This document shows, in pieces, positions 16,146 to 25,471 of a stretch of DNA of 38,557 nt. The DNA is taken from assembly GCF_003696235.1 (NCBI RefSeq), contig NZ_RFFJ01000036.1:1-38557 (forward strand). Reading direction: 5' to 3'. The DNA comes from Streptomyces triticirhizae. Its GTDB lineage: Bacteria > Actinomycetota > Actinomycetes > Streptomycetales > Streptomycetaceae. How positions within the stretch are numbered: position 1 is the stretch's first letter; each line of letters opens with the position of its first letter. The translations under genes were made by a program, and so were the position numbers. The notes below the pieces were generated by a model. The model had not been told where the DNA came from. It did not search any database and saw nothing but the letters and a program-made list of their open reading frames with translations.

Positions 16146-16250
16146 CACACAGCGCACCCTAATGACCCAGAAGGCGCGGAACGGACAGAACGCGCCAGGC
16201 CCGATATCGGCTCGCCGCCCGCCGCACGAAGGTGAGATTCTGGACTCCGT

Positions 16251-19200
16251 ATGTCTACCGACACCTCCCCCGTCTCCCTCTCGGCCCTCGCCGACCGCCT
16301 CCCGTCGCTGAGCCTCGCCGACGAACTGCGGTTCGGCCGCCGGCTCGAAGGCGCTCGGCGCATCAGGAAGCCCGCCGCCCGGCAGGCCGTGCTGGCCGAG
16401 ATCGCCCAGGCCGTCGACACCGCCGAGCGGCGGGTCGAGCGTCGCCGGGCCGCCGTGCCGGCCATCGTCTATCCCGAGCAGCTGCCGGTCAGCCAGAAGA
16501 AGGACGAGATCCTGGCGGCCATCCGCGACCACCAGGTGGTGATCGTCGCCGGCGAGACCGGCTCGGGGAAGACCACCCAGATCCCCAAGATCTGCCTGGA
16601 GCTGGGGCGTGGGGTGCGCGGCCTGATCGGCCACACCCAGCCGCGCCGGATCGCGGCGCGCACGGTGGCGCAGCGGGTCGCCGAGGAGCTGGGCGGCTCG
16701 GTGGGCGAGGTGGTCGGCTTCAAGGTCCGCTTCACCGACCAGGGCAGCGACCGGACCCTGGTCAAGCTCATGACCGACGGCATCCTGCTCGCCGAGATCC
16801 AACAGGACCGCGAGCTGCGGCAGTACGACACGATCATCATCGACGAGGCGCACGAGCGCAGCCTCAACATCGACTTTCTGCTGGGCTATCTCGCCCAACT
16901 CCTGCCGCGCCGCCCCGACCTGAAGGTGATCATCACCTCGGCGACGATCGACCCCGAGCGCTTCGCCCGCCACTTCCGCGACGCCAGGGGCGAGGACGCG
17001 CCGATCGTCTCCGTCTCCGGCCGGACCTACCCGGTGGAGGTGCGCTACCGGCCGCTGCTGGAGGAGGCCGAGGACGGTGAGGAGGGCGACGCCGACCGGG
17101 ACCAGGTCACCGCGATCTCCGACGCGGTGGACGAGCTGATGGCCGAGGGCCCGGGCGACATCCTCGTCTTTCTCTCCGGGGAGCGGGAGATCAGGGACAC
17201 CGCCGACGCCCTGGAGAAACGGCGGCTGCCGCACACCGAGATCCTTCCGCTCTACGCGCGCCTCTCGCACGGCGAGCAGCAGCGGGTCTTCCAACGCCAC
17301 AGCGGCCGGCGGATCGTGCTGGCCACCAACGTGGCCGAGACCTCGCTGACCGTTCCCGGCATCCGCTATGTGATCGACCCGGGCACCGCCCGCATCTCCC
17401 GCTACAGCCACCGCACCAAGGTGCAGAGGCTGCCGATCGAGCCGATCTCGCAGGCCAGCGCCAACCAGCGCAAGGGCCGCTGCGGGCGCACCAGCGACGG
17501 CATCTGCGTCCGGCTCTACTCGGAGGAGGACTTCCTCGCCCGCCCCGAGTTCACCGACGCCGAGATCCTGCGCACCAACCTGGCCTCGGTGATCCTCCAG
17601 ATGAACGCGGCGGGCCTGGGCGAGGTGGAGCGCTTCCCCTTCATCGACCCGCCGGACCACCGCAGCATCAAGGCCGGCGTCCAACTCCTGGAGGAGCTGG
17701 GCGCGTTGGCCGGCTCCCGGCTGACGGAGACGGGCCGCAAGCTCTCCCGGCTGCCGGTGGACCCGAGGCTGGCCCGGATGGTGCTGGAGGCGGAGCGGAA
17801 CGGCTGCGTCCGCGAGGTGATGGTGATCGTCGCCGCGCTCTCCATCCAGGACCCGCGCGAGCGCCCCGCCGACAGGCAGCAGCAGGCCGACGCGCAGCAC
17901 GCGCGGTTCCGTCAGGGCCCGGGCGAGGACTCGGACTTCATGGCGCTGCTGGCGCTCTGGGAGCATGTGCGCGAACGGCAACGGGCGCTGTCCTCCTCGG
18001 CGTTCCGGCGGATGTGCCGCACCGAGTTCCTCAACTACCTGCGGATACGCGAGTGGCAGGACATCTTCAGCCAGCTGCGGCAGGTCGGCAGGACGATGGG
18101 CGTGGAGCCGGCGGGCGAGGAGGCGCCGGCCGCCGCGCCCCAGGTGGTGCACCAGTCGCTGCTGGCGGGGCTGCTGTCCCAGGTCGGGCTGAAGGACACC
18201 GAGAAGCACGAGTATCTGGGCGCGCGGGGCGCGAAGTTCGCGGTCTTCCCCGGCTCGGCGCTCTTCCGGAAGCCGCCGCGCTGGGTGATGTCGGCGGAGC
18301 TGGTGGAGACCTCCCGGCTCTGGGCGCGGATCAACGCCAGGATCGAGCCCGAGTGGATCGAGCCGCTCGCCGGTCACCTGGTGAAGCGCACCTACAGCGA
18401 GCCGCACTGGGAGCAGAAGCAGGCCGCCGTGCTGGCGTACGAGCGGGTGACGCTCTACGGCGTGCCGATCGTCGCCCGCCGCAAGGTCAACTACGGGCGG
18501 ATCGACCCGGAGGTCTCCCGGGAGCTGTTCCTGCGCCACGCGCTGGTGGAGGGCGACTGGAAGACCAACCACCGCTTCTACCAGGACAACCGGCGACTCC
18601 TCGCCGAGGTCGAGGAGTTGGAGCACCGGGCCCGCCGCCGGGACATCCTGGTGGACGACGAGACCCTCTTCGACTTCTATGACCAGCGGATTCCGGAGGA
18701 TGTCGTATCCGGTGCGCACTTCGACTCCTGGTGGAAGAAGAAGCGCCGCGAGGACCCGGATCTGCTCAACTTCGAGAAGTCGATGCTCATCAACGAGCGG
18801 GCCGGCGAGGTCACCGAGCGCGACTATCCCGACACCTGGCGCCAGGGTCGCCTCGCCCTGCGGGTCACCTACCAGTTCGAGCCGGGCGCTGACGCGGACG
18901 GCGTCACCGTTCATCTGCCCCTTCAGGTTCTGAACCAGGTCACCTCGGCCGGCTTCGACTGGCAGATCCCTGGCCTGCGCGAGCAGTTGGTGACCGAGTT
19001 GATCAGGTCGCTGCCCAAGCCGCTGCGGCGCAACTGCGTGCCGGCGCCCGACTTCGCCCGCCGCTTCCTGGGCGGCCAGACGCCCGAGCCGACCGAGGCC
19101 CCGCTGCGCGCGGCGCTGGCCGCCGGGCTGACCCGGCTGACCGGGACGCGGATCGCCCCGGAGGACTTCGACGCGGAGAAGGTCCCTGCCCATCTGCGGA

Positions 19201-20282
19201 TCACCTTCCGCGTGGTGGACGAGCGCGGCCGCAAGGTGACCGGCGGGCCCGCGCCCGAGGACAAGGACCTGGAGGCGCTCAAGCTGCGCTTCAAGCCCCG
19301 CGCGCAGGCGGCCCTGGACCGGGCCTTCAGCGGGGGCGCGCGGGGCGCGAAGGCGGCGCGCGCCGGCGCGTCCGAGGGCGTGGGCGCGGGGGTGCCCGAG
19401 CAGCGCACCGGGCTCACCCGGTGGACCCTGGGCACGCTGCCGAAGGTCATGGAGACCCGGCGCGGCGGTCAACCTGTGAAGGCATACCCGGCGTTGGTCG
19501 ACGAGGGCACATCGGTCGCGGTGCGGCTCTTCGACAGCGAGGCGGCGCAGACGGCGGCGATGGCCAGGGGCACCCGGCGCCTGGTGCTGCTCAACCTGCC
19601 CTCCGATCCCGCGAAGTTCGCCCAGCGGAAGCTGGACAACGCCGGCAAGCTGGCGCTGGCCAGCACCCCGCACGGCTCGGTGCCCGCGCTCTTCGACGAC
19701 GTGGTGACGGCGGCCACCGACCAGCTGATCGCGGCGCACGGCGGCCCGGCCTGGGACGAGGCGGGCTTCACCAGGCTCTTCGACGCGGTCCGCGCCGACG
19801 TCGTGGAGCTGACCCTGCGGCTGACCCGCCAGGTCAGGGAGGTGCTGGCGGCCTGGGGCACCTGCGAACGGCGGCTGGCCGGCGTGCGGGGCGCCACCCT
19901 GCGGCCCGCGCTCGACGACATCAGGGAGCAGCTGAACGGCCTGGTCCACGCGGGCTTCGTCACGGAGCACGGCGCCCGCCGACTGCCCGACCTGCTGCGT
20001 TACCTCCAGGCCGTGGACCGCAGACTCCAGCAGCTGCCCCACCAGGCCGAGCGGGACCTGGCCAGGACGGCCAAGGTCAGGGAGATGATGGACGAACACG
20101 CCTGGCTGCTGGAGCAGTTCGCGCCGGGCACGCCGGTGCCCGAGCGGGCTTCGGAGATCCGCTGGATGATCGAGGAGCTGCGGGTGAGCTACTTCGCCCA
20201 CGCCCTGGGCACGGCCTACCCGGTCTCCGAGAAGCGGATCATCAGGGCGGTGGACGCGCTGGCCCCCGCGCAGCCCTCCTGA
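16251..20282 (+). CDS. hrpA: ATP-dependent RNA helicase HrpA
   Basis: A 1343-residue DEAH-box helicase, the usual length for HrpA. Motif I is GETGSGKTT (101-109), Ia TQPRRIAA, II DEAH (198-201), III SAT (TSATID), then LPLYARLSHGEQQRVF, VLATNVAETSLTVPGIRYVID and QRKGRCGRTSDG. The helicase-associated and OB-fold regions follow, and then the long HrpA-specific C-terminal half (FDFYDQRIPEDVVSG, DWQIPGLREQLVTELIRSLPK, DEHAWLLEQF). An Ala/Gly-rich insert lies at about 1025-1045. The E. coli enzyme resolves stalled ribosomes; the same role here is an inference. It starts at ATG 16251, divergent from the DUF3533-like gene, and is followed 84 nt later by tRNA-Asp. Confidence 0.95.
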   Translation: MSTDTSPVSLSALADRLPSLSLADELRFGRRLEGARRIRKPAARQAVLAEIAQAVDTAERRVERRRAAVPAIVYPEQLPVSQKKDEILAAIRDHQVVIVAGETGSGKTTQIPKICLELGRGVRGLIGHTQPRRIAARTVAQRVAEELGGSVGEVVGFKVRFTDQGSDRTLVKLMTDGILLAEIQQDRELRQYDTIIIDEAHERSLNIDFLLGYLAQLLPRRPDLKVIITSATIDPERFARHFRDARGEDAPIVSVSGRTYPVEVRYRPLLEEAEDGEEGDADRDQVTAISDAVDELMAEGPGDILVFLSGEREIRDTADALEKRRLPHTEILPLYARLSHGEQQRVFQRHSGRRIVLATNVAETSLTVPGIRYVIDPGTARISRYSHRTKVQRLPIEPISQASANQRKGRCGRTSDGICVRLYSEEDFLARPEFTDAEILRTNLASVILQMNAAGLGEVERFPFIDPPDHRSIKAGVQLLEELGALAGSRLTETGRKLSRLPVDPRLARMVLEAERNGCVREVMVIVAALSIQDPRERPADRQQQADAQHARFRQGPGEDSDFMALLALWEHVRERQRALSSSAFRRMCRTEFLNYLRIREWQDIFSQLRQVGRTMGVEPAGEEAPAAAPQVVHQSLLAGLLSQVGLKDTEKHEYLGARGAKFAVFPGSALFRKPPRWVMSAELVETSRLWARINARIEPEWIEPLAGHLVKRTYSEPHWEQKQAAVLAYERVTLYGVPIVARRKVNYGRIDPEVSRELFLRHALVEGDWKTNHRFYQDNRRLLAEVEELEHRARRRDILVDDETLFDFYDQRIPEDVVSGAHFDSWWKKKRREDPDLLNFEKSMLINERAGEVTERDYPDTWRQGRLALRVTYQFEPGADADGVTVHLPLQVLNQVTSAGFDWQIPGLREQLVTELIRSLPKPLRRNCVPAPDFARRFLGGQTPEPTEAPLRAALAAGLTRLTGTRIAPEDFDAEKVPAHLRITFRVVDERGRKVTGGPAPEDKDLEALKLRFKPRAQAALDRAFSGGARGAKAARAGASEGVGAGVPEQRTGLTRWTLGTLPKVMETRRGGQPVKAYPALVDEGTSVAVRLFDSEAAQTAAMARGTRRLVLLNLPSDPAKFAQRKLDNAGKLALASTPHGSVPALFDDVVTAATDQLIAAHGGPAWDEAGFTRLFDAVRADVVELTLRLTRQVREVLAAWGTCERRLAGVRGATLRPALDDIREQLNGLVHAGFVTEHGARRLPDLLRYLQAVDRRLQQLPHQAERDLARTAKVREMMDEHAWLLEQFAPGTPVPERASEIRWMIEELRVSYFAHALGTAYPVSEKRIIRAVDALAPAQPS

Positions 20283-20321
20283 CCTGGCGAAAGCCCGGTC
20301 CGCCCGGGGGTGGTGAACCGA

Positions 20322-20352
20322 TTGGCCCGGGACCGGCCGGCTGGGGTAGAGT
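20322..20352 (+). promoter_or_regulatory. promoter of tRNA-Asp copy 2
   Basis: TTGGCC (20322-20327), a 19-nt spacer and TAGAGT (20347-20352), 14 nt before the tRNA. Confidence 0.45.
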
Positions 20353-20366
20353 CACCGACGCAGCCT

Positions 20367-20441
20367 GGTCCTGTGGAGCAGTTTGGAGTGCTCGCCACCC
20401 TGTCAAGGTGGAGGCCGCGGGTTCAAATCCCGTCAGGACCG
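20367..20441 (+). tRNA. tRNA-Asp (GTC), copy 2
   Basis: Identical over all 75 bases to the copy at 14924-14998. Anticodon loop CTGTCAA, discriminator G, no encoded CCA. It has its own promoter and terminator, so it is a separate transcription unit. Confidence 0.95.
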
Positions 20442-20476
20442 CTTTCGTTCAGCGTTTAGTTCAACTCTTTACCACC

Positions 20477-20508
20477 AGCCCGGACCCCACAGGGGTCCGG
20501 GCTTTCGC
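20477..20508 (+). terminator. terminator of tRNA-Asp copy 2
   Basis: AGCCCGGACCCC and GGGGTCCGGGCT form a 12-bp stem around ACA, followed by TTCGCT, 36 nt after the tRNA. From here to 20726 I see no gene. Confidence 0.8.
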
Positions 20509-20726
20509 TGTGAGGGCGCGAGGAAGGGACGAGTCGGGCAGGCGGGTGGGCGTACTACCCTGCCAGCAGGGGCGCGGGCAAGCGAGGACGTGTGTGACGG
20601 GAGTCACTGAACTCGATTGCGCGCTGGACTCGTTCGACCCCGTAGAGACACCCGCCAATTTAATATGTGCAATTGCACCGGTAGTTGGGGGCATCTCACG
20701 GACCCTCAGAAACCTTCCCCAGAACG

Positions 20727-20766
20727 CAAAAAGATCGCGCCGGACCCGGCGGAGTCCGGCGCGATC
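20727..20766 (-). terminator. intrinsic terminator of bldC
   Basis: GATCGCGCCGGAC and GTCCGGCGCGATC form a 13-bp stem. On the minus strand it is followed by TTTTTGC, one of the few true T-runs in the window. It lies about 55 nt after the bldC stop. Confidence 0.85.
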
Positions 20767-20819
20767 GAAGCCAAGCGGTCCGGAGTGGGGGCTCCGGGGC
20801 CTGGGATGTGCGGTGTTGC

Positions 20820-21026
20820 TCAGGCCTCGCCACGCTGCTGCGGGATGCCCGCCAGAAGTGCGCGCACCTCCGCTTCGCGGTAGCGGCGGTGCCCACCGAG
20901 CGTGCGGATAGACGTAAGCTTGCCCGCCTTTGCCCAGCGTGTGACCGTTTTCGGGTCGACGCGGAACATCGTGGCAACCTCAGCCGGGGTCAGCAGCGGC
21001 TCGGCATCAGGGGTGCGAGCGGTCAT
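20820..21026 (-). CDS. bldC: developmental transcriptional regulator BldC
   Basis: A 68-residue single-domain MerR-like winged-helix DNA-binding protein. The sequence LTPAEVATMFRVDPKTVTRW followed by AKAGKLTSIRTLGGHRRYRE is the BldC signature and, from memory, nearly identical to the S. coelicolor protein. BldC binds direct repeats cooperatively as head-to-tail oligomers and delays the onset of sporulation. ATG 21026 has a strong GAGGAGG site 6 nt upstream. It is a single-gene unit with its own intrinsic terminator. The 440-bp upstream region leaves room for complex control. Confidence 0.97.
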   Translation of the reverse strand: MTARTPDAEPLLTPAEVATMFRVDPKTVTRWAKAGKLTSIRTLGGHRRYREAEVRALLAGIPQQRGEA

Positions 21027-21466
21027 GAGCGGCCTCCTCGGGAGAACCGAACCATCACGGTTCTTTCCTCTAAATTCTGCACCTTGACCCGCGTTGCCCG
21101 AAATGACAGACGCGGGTCGAGTCGGTTATAGGACGAACGGCTTGTCCTCGGCACTACAACTACACCATCCGTCCAGCCGGGTCGGCCAAACCGACGGAAT
21201 TGCCCTCTCAGGTGTTCAACCTCGGCGGAAGCCGATGGACCATGCCATAGCGGACAGTCACACAGCCGTAACGATCAGTCACAGCGTGATGAGTCGCCAT
21301 CAGCCCTACCAAGGAGGTGCAATACCGATCCATCCGCCCCTCGACGGACAGAAGGAGCCCCTCCGAACTCCTTGTCCTATTTTGACACGAGGGGAGTACT
21401 TGAAGGCAAGAGTCCGTACAGTGCCTTCCATCACGCTTGGGGCTTTAGTCCCCTCACGCCCCACTG
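21027..21466. other. 440-bp upstream region of bldC
   Basis: No gene is supported. The base composition is less GC-rich than in neighbouring genes. The region between the 3' end of the 21467-22306 gene and bldC must hold the bldC promoter, but I cannot fix it. Candidate minus-strand boxes are TTCAAG with TAGGAC near 21385-21400, and an AT-rich patch just upstream of the bldC ribosome site (21060-21080). Confidence 0.4.
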
Positions 21467-22306
21467 TCAGTTGGCGAACTGGCGTTCTCGCACGGCCATC
21501 CAGCGATCGGTCAGCCCTTCGTAGATCCGCTGGGCCCGTTCGAGATCGCCGGCGGCCAGGGCCCCCAGCCCCTCGGTGACCTCGGCGGCGGAGTGGTCGG
21601 CCGCCAGCTGGTCCTCGGAGATCGTATAGACCAGCCCGCCGTAGTCCAGTTCGACCAGCGACCGCGGGTGGAACTCCTCCAGCCACCGCCCCACCTCCGT
21701 CAGCGCCGCCACCATCGGCCCCTCGGGCATCGCCTCGCGCACCGCTCGCAGCCCCCTGGCGACTCTCCGCCGCGCCTGGACCATCGGCGTCCGGTAACGC
21801 AGCCTGGCGGCCCTCTCGGCGGGCCGCTGGGCCGCCTCCCGGAACTCCCGCTCGTCATCAGCGAACAGCACGAACCAGCGCACCGGCACATGCCAGAGCG
21901 CGGAGCGTATCCACGGCCGCGCATCGGGGTTGTGCTCCCGCCAGCGCGTGTAGTCGTCCGACGCCCGCCGGCGCACACTCGGCGGCAGCGCGGAGTCCAC
22001 CACCGACTGCGGCATCAGCCAGTGCCCCACCTCGCCGAGCGCCTGCCAGGACCGCAGCCTGGTGCGCCAGGGGCAGACGCAGAGCACCCCGTCCAGCCAG
22101 GTCACGAACGCGTCCCCGCTCTCCTGCGCGGGAGCCACCCGGGGCGGCGTCGCCACCACGGCGCGCAACGCGGTCCGCAACTCGTCCTGCACACCGGGCA
22201 ACTCGGCCCGCCGGGCGTACTCGGCCCACCGCGTGCGCTCGGGTTCGGGAAAGGCCGCCAACGGCTCGTACACCCTCAGATACGCCGCGTACGGAACCTT
22301 CGGCAC
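21467..22306 (-). CDS. conserved actinobacterial protein of unknown function
   Basis: A 279-residue soluble protein with no signal peptide or membrane helix. It begins [20 protein letters not shown], is rich in Arg, Trp and Ala, and is mostly helical. It contains [37 protein letters not shown] and near the end [20 protein letters not shown] recognise no catalytic motif. The start is GTG 22306 with GGGAGGG 6 nt upstream; an ATG at 22336 would add ten residues but has no ribosome site. From memory a gene of this kind sits between bldC and vdh in several Streptomyces. It is divergent from vdh, sharing a 184-bp intergenic region. Confidence 0.8.
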   Translation of the reverse strand: MPKVPYAAYLRVYEPLAAFPEPERTRWAEYARRAELPGVQDELRTALRAVVATPPRVAPAQESGDAFVTWLDGVLCVCPWRTRLRSWQALGEVGHWLMPQSVVDSALPPSVRRRASDDYTRWREHNPDARPWIRSALWHVPVRWFVLFADDEREFREAAQRPAERAARLRYRTPMVQARRRVARGLRAVREAMPEGPMVAALTEVGRWLEEFHPRSLVELDYGGLVYTISEDQLAADHSAAEVTEGLGALAAGDLERAQRIYEGLTDRWMAVRERQFAN

Positions 22307-22490
22307 GCCTACCCTCCCAGCTCGAACACCGGCCAACCGGCCGCCCCCGCACCCGAGAAGCGGGCGCTCACCTCGATCGTGTCACTACCGCGCACCCACG
22401 GCATCCCCGAGGCCGAGGTCGCCGTACGCTCGTCTCACCAAGCCCTCCCATCAGCGAGGGCGTCCTCATCGACCTACAGGAGTCACCACC

Positions 22491-23630
22491 GTGACCGACG
22501 TACGTCCTGCTGTCAGCGGCGACAGCACACCCGAGGCCGAGGTGCTCGACACCCTGTTCCACTCGGACCAGGGCGGACACGAACAGGTCGTGCTCTGCCA
22601 GGACCGGCCAACCGGTCTGCGCGCCGTGATCGCCGTCCACTCGACCGCGCTCGGGCCCGCGCTGGGCGGCACGCGCTTCCACGCCTACCCGGAGGCGGCC
22701 CACCCCGAGAGCGCCGCCCTCGCCGACGCCCTCCGCCTGGCGCGCGGCATGACCTACAAGAACGCCCTCGCCGGCCTGGACCACGGCGGCGGCAAGGCCG
22801 TGATCATCGGAGATCCCGAGAAGATCAAGTCCGAAGAACTTCTGCTCGCCTACGGCCGCTGCGTGGCCGCACTCGGCGGCCGTTACGTCACCGCCTGCGA
22901 TGTCGGCACCTATGTCGCGGACATGGACGTGGTCGCCAGGACCTGTCGCTGGACCACCGGCCGCTCCCCCGAGAACGGCGGCGCCGGCGACTCCTCCGTG
23001 CTCACCGCATACGGCGTCTTCGAGGCGATGCTCGCCTCGGCCGAGCACCGCTGGGGCTCCCCGGAACTGACCGGCCGCACCGTCGGCGTCGCCGGCGTGG
23101 GCAAGGTCGGCCACCTGCTCGTCGACCAGCTGATCGAGGCCGGCGCCCGGGTGCTGGTCCACGACGTCAACCCGGACGCGGTCCGCCGCGTGCTCACCGC
23201 GCACCCCTCGGTCGTCGCGCTGAACTCCGAGGACGAGTTGATCAGCGACCCCAGCCTGGACATCTACGCACCCTGCGCCCTGGGCGGGGTGCTCAACGAC
23301 CACACCGTGCCGCTGCTGCGCGCCGGCATCGTCTGCGGCGCCGCCAACAACCAGCTCGACCACCCCGGCGTCGAGAAGGACCTGGCCGAGCGGGGCATCC
23401 TCTACGCCCCCGACTACGTGGTGAACTCGGGCGGGGTGATCCAGGTGGCCGACGAGTTGCACGGCTTCGACTTCGCACGTGCGAAGACCAAGGCTGCGGA
23501 CATCAGGCTGACCACGCGCGAGATCTTCCAGCGCGCCGAGTCGGACGGCGTTCCCCCGGCCGTGGCCGCCGACCGGATCGCCGAACATCGAATCGCGCAG
23601 GCCAGGAGCCTGGATCGCCCGTTTGCGTAA
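22491..23630 (+). CDS. vdh: valine (branched-chain amino acid) dehydrogenase
   Basis: A 379-residue NAD-dependent enzyme of the Glu/Leu/Phe/Val dehydrogenase family. It oxidatively deaminates valine and related amino acids to 2-oxo acids, feeding branched-chain acyl-CoA and polyketide precursors. The substrate-binding Lys is in MTYKNALAG (K90) and the catalytic Lys in [13 protein letters not shown] (K102). The Rossmann motif GVAGVGKVG lies in the second half, followed by CALGGVLND and [13 protein letters not shown] 22491 has AGGAG about 9 nt upstream. A TACGCT box at 22425-22430 could be the -10. It is divergent from the unknown gene at 21467. Confidence 0.93.
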   Translation: MTDVRPAVSGDSTPEAEVLDTLFHSDQGGHEQVVLCQDRPTGLRAVIAVHSTALGPALGGTRFHAYPEAAHPESAALADALRLARGMTYKNALAGLDHGGGKAVIIGDPEKIKSEELLLAYGRCVAALGGRYVTACDVGTYVADMDVVARTCRWTTGRSPENGGAGDSSVLTAYGVFEAMLASAEHRWGSPELTGRTVGVAGVGKVGHLLVDQLIEAGARVLVHDVNPDAVRRVLTAHPSVVALNSEDELISDPSLDIYAPCALGGVLNDHTVPLLRAGIVCGAANNQLDHPGVEKDLAERGILYAPDYVVNSGGVIQVADELHGFDFARAKTKAADIRLTTREIFQRAESDGVPPAVAADRIAEHRIAQARSLDRPFA

Positions 23631-23876
23631 GACATGTCACCCCCCACGGACGAGTCGTACTGGGAAAGAAGGTAAAATCGCCGTTGACCAGCAGAGAGGG
23701 TTCATCGGGCGGCGGGCGTGGCGGCTCGGGTCCTGCGGACGGCGTACCGCGGGGTCCCGGAAGCAGGTACGGTTAAAGGCCGATGGACTGGGCGCTTCTG
23801 AAGGGCCCGCTCTCGATCATGAACGGATGTCAACACTCCGGGGCCGTCGTGCCCCGTCGTTGAGGGGGTCGAGCCA

Positions 23877-24143
23877 ATGGGGCGCGGCCGGGCCAAGGCC
23901 AAGCAGACGAAGGTCGCCCGCCAGCTGAAGTACAACAGCGGCCGGACGGACCTTTCTCGCCTGGCCGAAGAGCTGGGTGCTTCACCGACGCCGGACCAGC
24001 CGCCGTCCAACGGCGACAGGTTCGAGAGCGACGATGAGCTGGACGACGACCTGTACGCACGGTACGCGGAGATGTACAACGAAGAGGACGAGGAGGACGA
24101 CCAAGAGCCGTCTCCCGACTCTTCCAAACGGCGCGGCGCCTGA
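23877..24143 (+). CDS. DUF3073 family protein
   Basis: An 88-residue actinobacterial protein. A basic N-terminus (GRGRAKAKQTKVARQLKY, residues 2-19) is followed by the family segment FSRLAEELG-like (here LSRLAEELGA) and a very acidic C-terminal half (DDELDDDLYARYAEMYNEED). The charge split suggests interaction with nucleic acid or a basic protein, but no function is known to me. ATG 23877 has GAGGGGG about 8 nt upstream. The 246-bp region before it (23631-23876) shows no other gene. Confidence 0.9.
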   Translation: MGRGRAKAKQTKVARQLKYNSGRTDLSRLAEELGASPTPDQPPSNGDRFESDDELDDDLYARYAEMYNEEDEEDDQEPSPDSSKRRGA

Positions 24144-24351
24144 CCCGCGCCCCGCGTTCCCGGCTGACAGACGATGCTCGGCTGACGCGTGACAACTGGC
24201 CCGGTCCGGGGTTCTCCCGGACCGGTCTCAGTCTTGTTCGGGGTCATTCGAGTTCAGGTTCTGAGGTCGGGTGGGATCGCTCGGGGTTGTTCACGGTTGT
24301 TCGGCCGCTCCGGCCGGCGCGCTCTCGTCGCGGCCGGCCGCGTCGCGTCGC

Positions 24352-25428
24352 TCAGCGCGGGTGGTCCCCGGTCAGCGTGACCGTGCCCGGACCGCCGGCC
24401 GTCTCCTCAGCGTGGACCTCGCCGAGCACCCAGGCCGGCACGCCGCGCTCCGCCAGCAGGGCCAGCGAGCGGTCCACCGCCTCGGGGGGCAGCACCGCGA
24501 CCATGCCCACGCCCATGTTGAGCGTCTTCTCCAGTTCCTCCCTGGCGACCCGGCCCACCTCGCCGACCACGTCGAAGACCGGCGCCGGCGTCCAGCTGGC
24601 CCGGTCGACCACGGCCCGCACCCGCTCGGGCAGCACCCGGGCCAGGTTGTTCGCCAGCCCGCCGCCGGTGACATGGGCGAAGGCGTGCACCTCGACGGCC
24701 TCGGTCAGGGCCAGGCAGTCCAACGAATAGATCCGGGTCGGCTCCAGCAGCTCCTCGCCCAGCGTCCTGCCGAACTCGGGCACCTCCCGCTCAAGACCCC
24801 AGCCGGCCTGGTGCAACAGCACATGGCGGACCAGCGAGTAGCCGTTGGAGTGCAGTCCGCTCGCCCCCATGGCCACCAGCACGTCCCCCGGCCGCACCCG
24901 GTCCGCGCCCAGCAGCGCGTCCGCCTCGACCACCCCGGTCGCGGCGCCGGCCACGTCGTACTCCTCCGCCCCGAGCAGGCCAGGGTGCTCGGCGGTCTCG
25001 CCGCCCACCAGGGCGCAGCCGGCCAGCACACAGCCCTCGGCGATGCCCTTGACCAGGGCGGCGACCCGTTCCGGGTAGACCTTCCCGACGCAGATGTAGT
25101 CGGTCATGAAGAGCGGCTCGGCGCCGCAGACCACCAGGTCGTCGACCACCATGGCGACCAGGTCGCGGCCGACGGTGTCGTGGATGTCGAGGCGCTGGGC
25201 GATGGCGACCTTGGTGCCCACCCCGTCGGTGGCCGAGGCCAGCAGGGGGCGGCGGTAGCGGGTGAGCGCGGAGGCGTCGAAGAGCCCGGCGAAGCCGCCG
25301 AGGCCGCCGACGCTCTCCGGGCGCTGGGCCTTGGCGACCCACTCCTTCATCAGCCGGACGGCGGTCTCGCCGGCCTCGATATCCACACCGGCCGCCGCAT
25401 AGCTGGCTCCGGGCACGTTCGTCGTCAT
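24352..25428 (-). CDS. purM: phosphoribosylformylglycinamidine cyclo-ligase (AIR synthetase)
   Basis: A 358-residue enzyme that converts FGAM to AIR with ATP, the fifth step of IMP synthesis. It has the family features DGVGTKVAIAQRL, MVVDDLVVCGAEPLFMTDYI, ALVGGETAEHPG, GLHSNGYSLVR and HVTGGGLANNLARVLP. ATG 25428 follows a GAGAGAGA ribosome site. It lies 43 nt downstream of purF on the same strand, so purF-purM form an operon. Confidence 0.96.
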   Translation of the reverse strand: MTTNVPGASYAAAGVDIEAGETAVRLMKEWVAKAQRPESVGGLGGFAGLFDASALTRYRRPLLASATDGVGTKVAIAQRLDIHDTVGRDLVAMVVDDLVVCGAEPLFMTDYICVGKVYPERVAALVKGIAEGCVLAGCALVGGETAEHPGLLGAEEYDVAGAATGVVEADALLGADRVRPGDVLVAMGASGLHSNGYSLVRHVLLHQAGWGLEREVPEFGRTLGEELLEPTRIYSLDCLALTEAVEVHAFAHVTGGGLANNLARVLPERVRAVVDRASWTPAPVFDVVGEVGRVAREELEKTLNMGVGMVAVLPPEAVDRSLALLAERGVPAWVLGEVHAEETAGGPGTVTLTGDHPR

Positions 25429-25471
25429 CAGGTCTCTCTCGTGTGGTCGTGCGGCACCGGTGCCGGTCGGC

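Noticed and set aside
15186..20201. 1671-codon minus-strand frame
   Set aside because: The part beyond 16145 runs antisense to hrpA, which has all helicase motifs. It is an antisense artefact of high GC content.
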